DNA of 41,302 nt from Pantanalinema sp. GBBB05 (GTDB taxonomy: Bacteria; Cyanobacteriota; Cyanobacteriia; Leptolyngbyales; Leptolyngbyaceae). This document shows, in pieces, positions 1 to 8,108 of the stretch (position 1 is its first letter; every line of letters begins with the position of its first letter). The stretch spans positions 1-41,302 of the forward strand of contig VRZD01000050.1 in assembly GCA_016743235.1 (NCBI GenBank). Direction: 5' to 3'. The translations under genes and the position numbers were made by a program. The notes below the pieces were generated by a model. The model was given only the letters and a program-made list of their open reading frames with translations, did not search any database and was not told where the DNA came from.

Positions 1-318
1 GGGGGGTGGGGCAGGGGAAGGAGATGGGGATTCCGCAGATTTAGATTTGGGTTCATAGACCCGTTGCATTTGCTGGAGGTAGCGACGGGTTTCGGAAACG
101 AGGTGCTGTCGCTCGTGGAAGGTGAGTTCTGAGTAGGTGGTAAATTGGCTGCCGAAGTCTTGTAGTCGTCGTTGTTGATCGAACGAAAAGTCTCCGGCAG
201 GTTGATTTAACGTCAGGCTGAGAAATTCGCTAAAGCGATAGTAATTGCCTTGCAGGTCGTTAAATCCCTGCTCTGCTTCTATGGAAAGCGCTTTTTGTAG
301 GCGATTCCAGTCCATCAT
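1..318 (-). CDS. recG: ATP-dependent DNA helicase RecG, N-terminal part only
   Basis: The gene runs off the left edge, so only the first 106 codons are visible; no helicase motif is in the window. The visible protein starts MMDWNRLQKALSIEAEQGF and contains a YRFSEFLSL segment, which I recognise as the N-terminal extension carried by cyanobacterial RecG ahead of the wedge domain. It then enters a Ser/Pro-rich stretch. RecG is a superfamily 2 helicase that regresses stalled forks and branch-migrates Holliday junctions. Two adjacent ATG codons (318 and 315) are possible starts. The gene begins 9 bases after the stop of the upstream gene, so the two are very probably cotranscribed. The identification rests on N-terminal similarity alone. 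Confidence 0.72.
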   Translation of the reverse strand, partial: MMDWNRLQKALSIEAEQGFNDLQGNYYRFSEFLSLTLNQPAGDFSFDQQRRLQDFGSQFTTYSELTFHERQHLVSETRRYLQQMQRVYEPKSKSAESPSPSPAPPP

Positions 319-327
319 TGCAATCTG

Positions 328-1239
328 CTATTCCTCAAACCAACTGGCACGCCAGGCATCTTGAGCTTGGGCGATCGCTCGTTCCTGCTGCTTTTTGTAA
401 TATTCTCGCCCAATCGTTTTTAGACGAGCAGAGAAATTTCGCAGGCGAGTGCGAGCCGCTGTTACTGGAGTGTTGGCAAACTCAATATCCGACAATCGCA
501 AGTGAATTGCCACAATATGTACCACTGAGGGAGAGGGAGAGGGCGGCTCCTCACCGTCTTCCTCGATCGCCGAGTCATTGGCAGACGCAATTAAGACATT
601 TAATAAATTGGGAGAATGCGGTGCCACATCTGACATTTCGGCTTTACTAGCCGCTTGTAAGACAGGCTCTGGCAACTGTTTGGGCAAGACTCCTGCTTGT
701 TGTAACAAGCGATTGACAGCATGGGAAACAGTTCGCAATTCTTCTGCAATACTTTGTTCTAAGGCTTCTCGCCAATGGGCTAAATCGGTTGGTGTTAACG
801 ATCGGGGCAGTTTTGCTTCTGCCTCTATGGGCGGCTCGCTCGACGGCTCAACGGGAAGTGCCTCTGTTGGGGTCAGCAGCTCAGTTAATGGATCCAGATT
901 AGCAGAATGGGATGTGGCGGCTGAGGATTCTTGCTCATCTAGCAGTTCGATCGGAGTTGGCGGGTAGAGTTGAGCCAGCAAGTCCTCTTGAAGCTGGTTG
1001 GCTAATTGCCGAATCTGCTGCTGAAGTTGCTGCCGTTGACTAAACGATAAGTCTAAAAACTGGGTTGGGTAGCCCTGAGTACAGACATGATAGCTGGCTA
1101 GAATTAACTGCTGCCGCGCTGCCTGCCCCAAGACTGTGAGATAGCTGGAATAGGCTTGATGAAACTCCTCCGCCAGTTCAGCAATTAATTTATCAATTGC
1201 CGCTAAATCTTGTTCAATTTGTTCAACTGTTCCAACCAT
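328..1239 (-). CDS. Conserved hypothetical protein upstream of recG
   Basis: A 303-aa protein that I cannot assign to a named family. Residues 1-90 are predicted to be helical and Gln-rich (QRQQLQQQIRQLANQLQ), residues 95-145 are acidic, Pro-rich and probably disordered, and the C-terminal 70 residues are basic and helical. There is no signal peptide or membrane segment, so it should be cytosolic. The mixed helical/disordered layout suggests a structural or adaptor protein rather than an enzyme. It lies 9 bases upstream of recG on the same strand, which suggests shared expression and possibly a role in DNA maintenance; that link is inferred from position only. The ATG at 1239 faces the divergent secreted-protein gene across a 159-base promoter region. 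Confidence 0.75.
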   Translation of the reverse strand: MVGTVEQIEQDLAAIDKLIAELAEEFHQAYSSYLTVLGQAARQQLILASYHVCTQGYPTQFLDLSFSQRQQLQQQIRQLANQLQEDLLAQLYPPTPIELLDEQESSAATSHSANLDPLTELLTPTEALPVEPSSEPPIEAEAKLPRSLTPTDLAHWREALEQSIAEELRTVSHAVNRLLQQAGVLPKQLPEPVLQAASKAEMSDVAPHSPNLLNVLIASANDSAIEEDGEEPPSPSPSVVHIVAIHLRLSDIEFANTPVTAARTRLRNFSARLKTIGREYYKKQQERAIAQAQDAWRASWFEE

Positions 1240-1398
1240 CGTTCAGCGCAATTCTTTTCCGATACAATCCGTTCTACTTTCAGAATAGCGGGTGGATTAA
1301 TGATTGCAGAAGTGACCCGGATGGAGTGGATGACGGAGAACCGTGATCGAGCTATAGTAGGTCGCTAGAGATATCCCAGAATTTTGAGCAATGCAACT

Positions 1399-1653
1399 AT
1401 GAACCTGATCCAACGAATCCTGCTGATCTGCTCTGCTATCCTGGCATCCTTATCACTACTTATACCTCCTGTGCAGGCAGCAACCGTAGCTGATTTACCT
1501 AACGTCACTCAAGCTGCATCGATCAGGGTTCACGCCAACTTTCCCCTCGTTCCTAGCCAAGCCTCTGATCATGCCTTGATCAACCAAGGCTGTGCTTGCT
1601 CTAGCTGCCTCAAAGCCACAGAGTTACTTCAAGGCAAACTGCCGATCATGTAG
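1399..1653 (+). CDS. Small secreted Cys-motif protein, unknown function
   Basis: An 84-aa protein starting at ATG 1399; an in-frame TTG at 1384 would add five residues but the ATG places the signal peptide at the N-terminus. A hydrophobic segment (about residues 5-20) followed by PPVQAA looks like a Sec signal peptide with cleavage near residue 27. The mature chain is about 57 residues and holds a Cys cluster, CACSSC, near the C-terminus that could bind metal or form disulfides. I do not recognise the family. A TATAGT box at about 1353, ahead of the start, is a plausible -10 element. The downstream gene is convergent. Confidence 0.6.
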   Translation: MNLIQRILLICSAILASLSLLIPPVQAATVADLPNVTQAASIRVHANFPLVPSQASDHALINQGCACSSCLKATELLQGKLPIM

Positions 1654-1684
1654 TTTGAAGACAAGAATTCCCGCAAAATTGATG

Positions 1685-1706
1685 GGGCAATCCTTTAGGG
1701 TTGCCC
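1685..1706. terminator. Hairpin between convergent genes, possible terminator
   Basis: GGGCAATCC (1685-1693) pairs with GGGTTGCCC (1698-1706) as a 9-bp stem with one G-U pair and a 4-base loop. It lies between two convergent stop codons. There is no run of T on either side, so termination is a guess from position. Confidence 0.35.
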
Positions 1707-1739
1707 TTCACCATATCTGACATCTAGCCCGATGACCGC

Positions 1740-2534
1740 TTAAGTAGTCAAACGGCGATAAGCAACTCGAGCATCCAGTTTGGCGGCTCGGAGGCGATCG
1801 GAAATTGCTCGGGCTTCATAATAGTTCACATAGGAACCGGCGTTAATAAATACCCCCTGTCTGGCTTTATCTGGATAAGCCCCACCAACGATCCGTCTGA
1901 CCTGACTCAGAAGCTGAGGACTATTACCAGGAACGACCACTACATAAGAGCGAGCTTGTACTGGTGTAGATGTGCCACCTGCGCCACCCGTACTGCCTGT
2001 ACTGCCTGGATTGCGAACGCTACCATTCGTTCCAGGATAATTTACCGCTGTTTCTCCATAGCAGTCGGTATAGTAAACCGGGCGATCGTATGTGCCATCT
2101 CCGGTGTTACAGCCGTTAGTGTAGCCAGTTTCAGTGACTCTGCCCCCCGCCACATATTCTGTGGCCACCCAACCAGGACTGCTCAGTTTTCCCCAGCGAT
2201 ACCCATCTGCAATCACTCGCTGGTCGGTTAGTTCCAATAAGGCTCCATCCGTAGCACCACCAATAATGGGGTAGTCTAGCCCAGGACCAGAGCGGATATT
2301 TAACCCAATACCAGACGATGTTTCAACAAAACCATCTCCCTGGCGTCCTGTGAAACTAACGGGGCGGTTGTAAGTACCGCATTGGTCATAGTTATCAAAG
2401 TTACAGTTCTGTGCCGTTGCCTGGTCAGCCATAACACTGAAGCTGAAGGCTGCGATCGTGAGGCTTGCCAAACCAGTCCAGGGACGATGCAACATTTTGG
2501 CAACAACTCTGTGCACCAAATTTGAAGTTTTCAT
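1740..2534 (-). CDS. Secreted SH3b-domain protein with SPOR-like C-terminus
   Basis: A 264-aa exported protein. Residues 1-41 form a signal peptide with a basic start, a hydrophobic core (GLASLTIAAFSFSVM) and a cleavage site near ATAQ. Residues about 70-130 match a bacterial SH3 domain (GLNIRSGPGLDYPIIGGA, then WGKLSSPGWVATEYV), a fold that often binds peptidoglycan or peptide bridges. A Gly/Ser/Thr linker (about 168-192) leads to a C-terminal domain (about 194-264, YVVVVPGNSPQLLSQVRRI) resembling SPOR-like repeats in cyanobacterial secreted proteins. A short motif around CGTYNRPVSF and GTYDRPVYY occurs twice, flanking the SH3 domain. A cell-wall-associated role is inferred; no catalytic domain is present. 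Confidence 0.75.
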   Translation of the reverse strand: MKTSNLVHRVVAKMLHRPWTGLASLTIAAFSFSVMADQATAQNCNFDNYDQCGTYNRPVSFTGRQGDGFVETSSGIGLNIRSGPGLDYPIIGGATDGALLELTDQRVIADGYRWGKLSSPGWVATEYVAGGRVTETGYTNGCNTGDGTYDRPVYYTDCYGETAVNYPGTNGSVRNPGSTGSTGGAGGTSTPVQARSYVVVVPGNSPQLLSQVRRIVGGAYPDKARQGVFINAGSYVNYYEARAISDRLRAAKLDARVAYRRLTT

Positions 2535-3099
2535 ATTTAATGGTGAGGTAAACGACTGGGGTGGTTGACCCCATCAAGGTGAATGACCTGCCTAAAAATT
2601 GCAGTGTATCTGCAATTGCGAAGCAGCGGGCAATCTTAAAACCGCCCAATTGAGTGAAGCCTAGTAAGGTTGTTCATCTTGCAGCCAGCGCACTAATTCC
2701 TCTCGCCAGCCGTATGGCAGTACGGCTTTCAAGTAGGGGAAATAACGCCTAATTGTGATGGATTTGAACATCTCGATATGAGCGATCGAGATTATTGCCT
2801 TACTAGTGCATCGCTCAGTTGCACATGTTTATAAATTGCCTCAGATCACTTCCAATCTATCAGAAACCTATCTCTTCCGTATACAGTACCGGAGGGGCAT
2901 ATTTCGTATCACTAAATTGCTAAACACAACATTTTGCTACAGTGTTCAGAAAACCTCATGACATTTCGGCTTAATACTGCAAATTCCCAGTTTTATCAGT
3001 AGTGTACTAGTAGTAGTGTAAGATACATTCAGCCCTAGATTTGGCGTTACCGCTTGGCTGAAGCCACCAATGTTCTAAAAATTTGGCTACCTAGCGAAT
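2535..3099. other. 565-base intergenic region
   Basis: This region separates divergent genes and must carry their promoters. I see no RNA gene and no clear sigma-70 boxes. The only coding-like element is the 36-codon ORF at 2661-2771 on the minus strand, listed separately. The right part (2900-3060) is AT-rich with short GTAGT-type repeats near 3000-3020. Confidence 0.5.
2661..2771 (-). CDS. Possible 36-codon mini-gene or gene remnant
   Basis: A short open frame beginning MFKSITIRRYFPYLKAV and ending in LQDEQPY. Its composition (Trp, Tyr, Arg, amphipathic helix) looks protein-like rather than random. There is no clear Shine-Dalgarno sequence. It could be a tiny real protein, the tail of a decayed gene, or chance. 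Confidence 0.2.
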   Translation of the reverse strand: MFKSITIRRYFPYLKAVLPYGWREELVRWLQDEQPY

Positions 3100-3966
3100 G
3101 TGAATTGTTCACTCACAATTGCCTATAAACCTATCAACGGCACACTGTTTTGTGGTGATTCCTTGGAGTGGTTACTCACTCTCCAGACAGAGTCGGTAGA
3201 TTTAATCATTGCCGATCCTCCCTATAACTTGAGCAAGGCAGAATGGGATACATTTGCCTCTCAGCAGGTCTACATTGACTGGTCATTACAGTGGATTAAA
3301 GAAGCGGCTCGTATTCTCAAACCAACTGGATCACTTTACGTTATGGGATTTTCTGAGATTCTGGCTGATCTCAAACATCCGTCATCGCAATATTTCGATC
3401 GTTGTCGCTGGTTAGTCTGGTACTACAAAAATAAAGCTAATTTAGGCAATGACTGGGGGCGTTCCCATGAAGCAATTTTGTTATTGCGGAAAACGAATCG
3501 CACCAAGATGAACATTGAAAATATTCGGATTCCTTACAGCAACCATACTCTGAAATATCCAGTTCATCCTCAGGCAATAACGAGCCAGTATAGCCAAGGA
3601 CAATCTGAAAAACAATGGACTCCACATCCTCAGGGTGCCAAGCCCAAGGATGTGATCGAAATTCCAACTCTATGTAATGGTATGCGAGAAAAAACGCCGC
3701 ATCCCACCCAAAAGCCAGAGGAATTAATCCGTAAATTTGTGTTAGCTTCGTCCGATCGCGGTGATTTAATTGTTGATCCCTTTTCCGGATCAGGAACGAC
3801 CTTAGTGGTGGCTGAGCAATTAGGTAGAAGATGGTTGGGATGCGACATTTCTCCTGAATATAATCAATGGGCAATTCAACGCCTGCAAACAGTGCAACCA
3901 CTGTCTGATCACGATTGGTTTTGGTTCGATCGCAAAAACGAGGAACGCCGCCGCCGAATTCGCTAG
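3100..3966 (+). CDS. Orphan DNA amino-methyltransferase (N6-A or N4-C), beta-class motif order
   Basis: A 288-aa S-adenosylmethionine-dependent DNA methyltransferase that modifies an exocyclic amino group. The catalytic motif IV DPPY is at residues 39-42 and the SAM-binding motif I (DPFSGSGTT, 226-234) is near the C-terminus. This order, with the target-recognition region between them, defines the beta class. Motif X-like residues (HPTQKPEELI) precede motif I as expected. The start is GTG at 3100, because the overlapping ATG at 3098 runs straight into a stop codon. No restriction endonuclease is adjacent, so it looks like one of the solitary methyltransferases common in cyanobacteria. The target sequence cannot be read from the protein; GGCC-type N4-C and GATC-type N6-A enzymes are both known in the phylum. 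Confidence 0.88.
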   Translation: MNCSLTIAYKPINGTLFCGDSLEWLLTLQTESVDLIIADPPYNLSKAEWDTFASQQVYIDWSLQWIKEAARILKPTGSLYVMGFSEILADLKHPSSQYFDRCRWLVWYYKNKANLGNDWGRSHEAILLLRKTNRTKMNIENIRIPYSNHTLKYPVHPQAITSQYSQGQSEKQWTPHPQGAKPKDVIEIPTLCNGMREKTPHPTQKPEELIRKFVLASSDRGDLIVDPFSGSGTTLVVAEQLGRRWLGCDISPEYNQWAIQRLQTVQPLSDHDWFWFDRKNEERRRRIR

Positions 3967-4060
3967 CCTATAGCGTGTGTCCCACAAATTTGCATAAGAT
4001 AAAGATTGTTAACCTGGCATGTTTCCGGGCAATTCCTATCGATGACAGCGTAGATCTGCA

Positions 4061-4468
4061 ATGACCGTCACTCCTAACTCTCGGCAATCGATGCAATATC
4101 CTGCCCGAACCATTACACGGGCAGAACGGGCAATGCGGTGCGCTCCCTTTCAGCTCCAACTATTCACCACGATGATTCAGCAAAGTGTGGCATTGAAGGC
4201 GATCGCGCAAACAGCTGGAATCGACCATCAATACACTACCCAACCCTTATCGGAACTAGCGGTTGAGCAGGAATTAGTCTGGTTGATTCAAGTTGGGTTG
4301 CTGCGGCGGGAAGTAGATGGGCAGGGCTTAACCGATAGCTTCCGGGTCACCCCCCTAGGTCGGCAATTGGCTGAGCAATGGCAACGCGATCCAGCTCAGG
4401 ATCGCGCTCCGACTTGGCAAGATCGCCTCTATAATGCACTGAGTCGTTGGTTACGGCTGAGTATTTAA
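4061..4468 (+). CDS. Small winged-helix-like conserved cyanobacterial protein (Npun_F0494-like)
   Basis: A 135-aa cytosolic protein. The central part (LSELAVEQELVWLIQVGLLRREV) followed by TDSFRVTPLGRQLAEQW has the look of a winged-helix domain, where the last segment would be the wing and final strand. I associate the sequence with the Npun_F0494 family of conserved cyanobacterial proteins, from memory rather than a search. Function is unknown; a DNA-binding or adaptor role is possible. It lies 62 bases upstream of cobQ on the same strand and may share its transcript. Confidence 0.72.
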   Translation: MTVTPNSRQSMQYPARTITRAERAMRCAPFQLQLFTTMIQQSVALKAIAQTAGIDHQYTTQPLSELAVEQELVWLIQVGLLRREVDGQGLTDSFRVTPLGRQLAEQWQRDPAQDRAPTWQDRLYNALSRWLRLSI

Positions 4469-4530
4469 GGCTAGAGGCTTCAGGGAACGCTATCCTGGAT
4501 GCTGCGTCCTTCACCGCTTGGGAGTTTTGC

Positions 4531-6012
4531 ATGAAAGCCATTATGGTCGTGGGAACAACATCCCATGCAGGCAAGTCGCTAATCGTCACCGCTATCTGCC
4601 GCATTCTGAGTCGGCGAGGCTGGCGGGTTGCTCCATTCAAAGGGCAAAATATGGCGTTAAATGCCTACGTCACGTCCAGTGGTGGCGAAATTGGTCATGC
4701 TCAGGCTGTGCAGGCATGGGCAGCCGGAGTGGTTCCCTCAGTGGAAATGAACCCGATCCTGCTGAAACCTCAAGGCGACATGACCTCTCAGGTGATTCTG
4801 AAAGGACGGGCTGTTGGTCGAGTAGGCGCAGCAGATTACTATGAACAATTTTTTGAGCCAGGCTGGCAAGCGATCGAAGAGTCACTGCATCGCTTAGGAG
4901 AAGAATACGATCTACTCATTTGTGAAGGGGCAGGTAGTCCAGCCGAGATTAATCTGAAGCACCGCGACTTAACTAATATGCGGGTAGCGAAATATTTGAA
5001 TGCACCGACGATTCTAGTAGTTGATATTGACCGCGGCGGGGCGTTTGCTCATGTGATTGGAACGCTGGAATTGTTGGATCCGGAAGAACGAGCCTTAATT
5101 CGGGGCGTGGTGATCAATAAATTTCGGGGGCAGCGATCGTTGTTACAGTCTGGCATCGACTGGTTAGAGCAACGGACTGGGATTCCTGTCGTGGGTGTGA
5201 TTCCCTGGTTGGATCAAGCCTTTCCGGCTGAAGATTCGCTCAGTTTATTCGATCGCCACAACAGTTCCCCTACTGGCGATCTCAATATTGCCGTAGTCCG
5301 GTTACCTCGAATCTCTAATTTCACTGACTTTGATCCCCTAGAGGCAGAACCGAGCGTTTCCTTAAAATATGTCAGTCCCAAACAATCGTTAGGCTACCCG
5401 GACGCGGTGATTATTCCTGGTTCTAAAACCACGATCGCCGATTTAATTGTGTTGCATAAAACGGGCATGGCAGAAGAGATTCAGAACTACGTCGCGGCGG
5501 GCGGTACGGTACTGGGAATCTGTGGGGGCTTCCAAATGCTCGGCAAAATTTTGGCAGACCCAGAAGGGATTGAAGGTCAGGAAGGGCGCTACAAAGGCTT
5601 AGGGCTGCTGCCCGTGAAAACCGTAATTGCAGGGCAGAAAATTGCCCGTCAACGTCTAGTCAGTTCTAATTTTCCGCAGGAAGGTTTACCCGTTACAGGC
5701 TACGAAATTCATCAGGGCAGAACCCGCATGATGGAAGAGGTCACAGAAGTCACTCATGCCTTATTTGATGACCCCAATTTGGGTATGGTCGATGACAGCA
5801 AATCTGTTTGGGGCACTTATCTCCATGGTATTTTCGATAATGGTCCCTGGCGGCGTGCCTGGTTAAATCGGTTACGACAACAACGGGGGCTAAAGTCCCT
5901 ACCAACTGGAGTGGCAAACTACCGCGAACAACGGGAACTGAGTTTGGACAATCTGGCTAGCACGATCGAGCCTCACTTAGATCTGGCACCATTTTTGCCG
6001 GAACAGAGCTAG
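4531..6012 (+). CDS. cobQ: Cobyric acid synthase (CobQ/CbiP)
   Basis: A 493-aa glutamine-dependent amidotransferase that amidates carboxylates b, d, e and g of adenosyl-cobyrinate a,c-diamide in the cobalamin pathway, in the cytosol. The N-terminal dethiobiotin-synthetase-like ATP-binding domain begins MKAIMVVGTTSHAGKS, with the phosphate-binding loop at residues 8-16. The C-terminal class I glutaminase domain has its nucleophile Cys331 in GICGGFQMLG and its catalytic His432 in YLHGIFDN. Start ATG 4531 was chosen because the family begins directly at this strand and a GGGAG ribosome site lies just before it; the frame is open 28 codons further upstream but without family similarity. Length is normal. 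No other cobalamin gene is in the window. Confidence 0.96.
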   Translation: MKAIMVVGTTSHAGKSLIVTAICRILSRRGWRVAPFKGQNMALNAYVTSSGGEIGHAQAVQAWAAGVVPSVEMNPILLKPQGDMTSQVILKGRAVGRVGAADYYEQFFEPGWQAIEESLHRLGEEYDLLICEGAGSPAEINLKHRDLTNMRVAKYLNAPTILVVDIDRGGAFAHVIGTLELLDPEERALIRGVVINKFRGQRSLLQSGIDWLEQRTGIPVVGVIPWLDQAFPAEDSLSLFDRHNSSPTGDLNIAVVRLPRISNFTDFDPLEAEPSVSLKYVSPKQSLGYPDAVIIPGSKTTIADLIVLHKTGMAEEIQNYVAAGGTVLGICGGFQMLGKILADPEGIEGQEGRYKGLGLLPVKTVIAGQKIARQRLVSSNFPQEGLPVTGYEIHQGRTRMMEEVTEVTHALFDDPNLGMVDDSKSVWGTYLHGIFDNGPWRRAWLNRLRQQRGLKSLPTGVANYREQRELSLDNLASTIEPHLDLAPFLPEQS

Positions 6013-6134
6013 GGGCTGTTGTTGCAGTCAAAAATAGGGCAATCAGTCTGAGGATCTGATGGCTAACTGGAGTTCGACGAACAGGAAAACCAGTCATTCC
6101 TAGCTCATATGATGTTCAGGCTTTAAAACAAAAA

Positions 6135-6166
6135 TTCTATAGGGCATCATCAAACACCCTATAGAA
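6135..6166. repeat. Perfect 10-bp inverted repeat after cobQ
   Basis: TTCTATAGGG (6135-6144) and CCCTATAGAA (6157-6166) form a perfect 10-bp stem around a 12-base loop, 122 bases after the cobQ stop. The T-rich side is on the minus strand, so it is not a standard terminator for cobQ. It may be an operator for the ferredoxin gene, an mRNA-stabilising hairpin or a weak terminator. Confidence 0.5.
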
Positions 6167-6273
6167 ATATCCCTAACCCTTTCGGTGCAACGTACCCGTT
6201 TGTCCTTGACCTATACAGTAAGGGTTATCTCAGGAAAATCCGACTACGTTTAGACATTTTTTAGAATCCTGCC

Positions 6274-6513
6274 ATGAATGTTTGCATTCACTTTCTACCC
6301 GACGATGTGACGATCGCAGCCCAAGTGGGAGAACCGTTACTCGACGTTGCTGCCCGAGCCGGAATTTCGATTCCTACCGGCTGTTTAATGGGTTCCTGTC
6401 ATGCCTGTGAGGTCGAATTAGATGATGGCGAGACCATCTGTAGTTGCATCAGTGCGGTACCAGGCGATCGATCGCACCTAACTGTAAATTTGTTCTCCGA
6501 TCCAAGCTGGTAA
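6274..6513 (+). CDS. Short [2Fe-2S] ferredoxin-like protein
   Basis: A 79-aa soluble electron carrier of the plant-type ferredoxin fold. Cluster ligands Cys37, Cys42 and Cys45 lie in GCLMGSCHACEVEL, the usual C-x4-C-x2-C loop, and the fourth ligand is Cys56 or Cys58 in ETICSCISAVPGD. In photosynthetic ferredoxins the last ligand comes about 29 residues after the third; here the gap is 10-12 because an internal segment is missing, although the strand ending ICSC is preserved. It is therefore a compact version, about 20 residues shorter than photosynthetic ferredoxin. The electron partner is unknown. It is flanked by cobQ upstream and a convergent gdhA, neither of which obviously needs it. Confidence 0.85.
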   Translation: MNVCIHFLPDDVTIAAQVGEPLLDVAARAGISIPTGCLMGSCHACEVELDDGETICSCISAVPGDRSHLTVNLFSDPSW

Positions 6514-6524
6514 GTGATTAGAAT

Positions 6525-6557
6525 CAGCAAGCCATGCAGAAGGCTCATAGCTTGCTG
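6525..6557. terminator. Hairpin between convergent ferredoxin and gdhA genes
   Basis: CAGCAAGC (6525-6532) pairs perfectly with GCTTGCTG (6550-6557), and ATG/CAT extends the stem across one mismatch. It sits in the 52-base gap between two convergent stop codons. No strong T tract follows on either strand, so bidirectional termination is probable from position only. Confidence 0.45.
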
Positions 6558-6565
6558 TTCATCGC

Positions 6566-7861
6566 TTAATGATGCCCATTGATGTAATAGTCGCGGGTGC
6601 CTTTGGCACTGATCGCTTCTCCCAGGCGGTTGATCGCATGGACATAAGCTGCTGTACGCAGGGGAATGGACAAATCACGAGTAATCGACCAGACGCACTC
6701 AGCTTCTTCTACCATGCGCACTTGCAGTTTTTGGTTGACTTCTCCCAGTGACCAGTACAATCCACTCCGGTTTTGTACCCACTCAAAGTAACTAACTGTA
6801 ACCCCCCCAGCGTTCACCAAAATATCAGGAAAAACGTAAATACCTTTTTGCTCTAAGATCTGGTCTGCTGCCGAAGTGGTGGGACCATTGGCAACTTCAA
6901 AGATCATTTTGGCTTTAATCAAATCAGCGTTCGCTTCCGTAATCTGATTCTCTAAAGCCGCAGGCACTAGAATATCCACATCCAATTCCAACAGATCCTC
7001 ATTGCTAATCAACTCATGACCTTCCGCCAAATTGCAGACACTACCATCGCAATACATGGCTTTAATTCCACGGGTCGAATGCTTAAACTTTCGGATGCTA
7101 GGAATATCAAGCCCTGATTTCGCATACACTCCACCCTGCGAATCGCTGACAGCAACCACTTTGTACCCAGCCTGAAAGAGTAGATCTGCTAGATATCCAC
7201 CCGCATTGCCAAAGCCCTGAATTGCCACCGTGGTTGCCTGCGGCGGCATGTCAAATTTAGGTAGCATGGACTGGATCACGAAATAGGCTCCCATCGCAGT
7301 TGCCGTTTCCCGTCCTAGACTGCCGCCGACCCCGATCGGCTTTCCCGTCACCACCGCCGGACAGTAATAGCGTTTAATAATGCTGTACTGATCCATCATC
7401 CACCCCATAATCATGGAGTTGGTATAAACATCCGGTGCCAGAATGTCTACATCAGGTCCAATAAAATCGGCGATCGCATCAATATAGCCCCGACTCAACC
7501 GCTCTAATTCCATCCGAGATAAAGACTTTGGATTGACTGTAATCCCACCTTTGGCGCCACCGTAGGGTAGGTTCAACGCTGCACACTTAAAGGTCATCCA
7601 GAACGCTAAGGATTGCACCTCATCTATGTTGACATTGGGATGGTAACGGACTCCACCCTTACCCGGACCTCGCGTGTCATCGTAACGCACCCGATAGCCT
7701 TGAAATACCTTCAATGAGCCATCATCCATCCGCACGGGGATCGACACACTCAGACTAGTTTGTGGATATTTCAGAGACTCGATCGCATCTTCCGAAACCG
7801 TCGTATACTTCAGGGCTTGTTCCAACCGTTGACCGGCATCCGATAAGAGTGAACCTGCCAT
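6566..7861 (-). CDS. gdhA: Glutamate dehydrogenase (Glu/Leu/Phe/Val dehydrogenase family)
   Basis: A 431-aa cytosolic enzyme interconverting glutamate and 2-oxoglutarate plus ammonium with NAD(P). The N-terminal domain has the substrate signature LPYGGAKGGI with the key Lys at residue 104 and GPGKGGVRYHP before it; PDVYTN follows in the active-site region. The second half is a Rossmann domain with VAIQGFGNAGGY. Length fits hexameric bacterial GDH. A GTG at 7870 extends the frame by three codons, but AAGAAGG is ideally spaced for ATG 7861 and would abut the GTG, so 7861 is preferred. In cyanobacteria the enzyme supplements the GS-GOGAT route for nitrogen assimilation. Cofactor preference cannot be read safely. 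Confidence 0.93.
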   Translation of the reverse strand: MAGSLLSDAGQRLEQALKYTTVSEDAIESLKYPQTSLSVSIPVRMDDGSLKVFQGYRVRYDDTRGPGKGGVRYHPNVNIDEVQSLAFWMTFKCAALNLPYGGAKGGITVNPKSLSRMELERLSRGYIDAIADFIGPDVDILAPDVYTNSMIMGWMMDQYSIIKRYYCPAVVTGKPIGVGGSLGRETATAMGAYFVIQSMLPKFDMPPQATTVAIQGFGNAGGYLADLLFQAGYKVVAVSDSQGGVYAKSGLDIPSIRKFKHSTRGIKAMYCDGSVCNLAEGHELISNEDLLELDVDILVPAALENQITEANADLIKAKMIFEVANGPTTSAADQILEQKGIYVFPDILVNAGGVTVSYFEWVQNRSGLYWSLGEVNQKLQVRMVEEAECVWSITRDLSIPLRTAAYVHAINRLGEAISAKGTRDYYINGHH

Positions 7862-8108
7862 ATAGGGCACCTTCTTAATATGAATTTCTACCTATTTGTT
7901 GGACAAAAACTTTAGTAACAGCAACAAATGTTTGTCCTATTTCCATAATTCCCCAGTCTGAAAAAACTGGTGGCGGATTGATCCCCACAGCAATAAAACG
8001 ATACAAACTGTAGCTTTTGATACAGATTTTTTGACGCAATTGCCTACGGTAAAATAGTGGTAGGAAGTAGCATTGCCTTTAACTGTGCTAAATCAGGAGT
8101 CACGTTTT

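Noticed and set aside
318..967. Plus-strand frames opposite the recG-upstream gene
   Set aside because: Low-complexity shadows of the minus-strand 303-aa gene with no ribosome site or recognisable domain.
3437..3901. 154-codon minus-strand frame inside the methyltransferase gene
   Set aside because: The opposite strand carries intact methyltransferase motifs; the shadow frame has no domain.
6135..6166. Intrinsic terminator of cobQ
   Set aside because: The stem is strong but no T tract follows on the plus strand, and the T-rich side is on the wrong strand; kept only as an inverted repeat.
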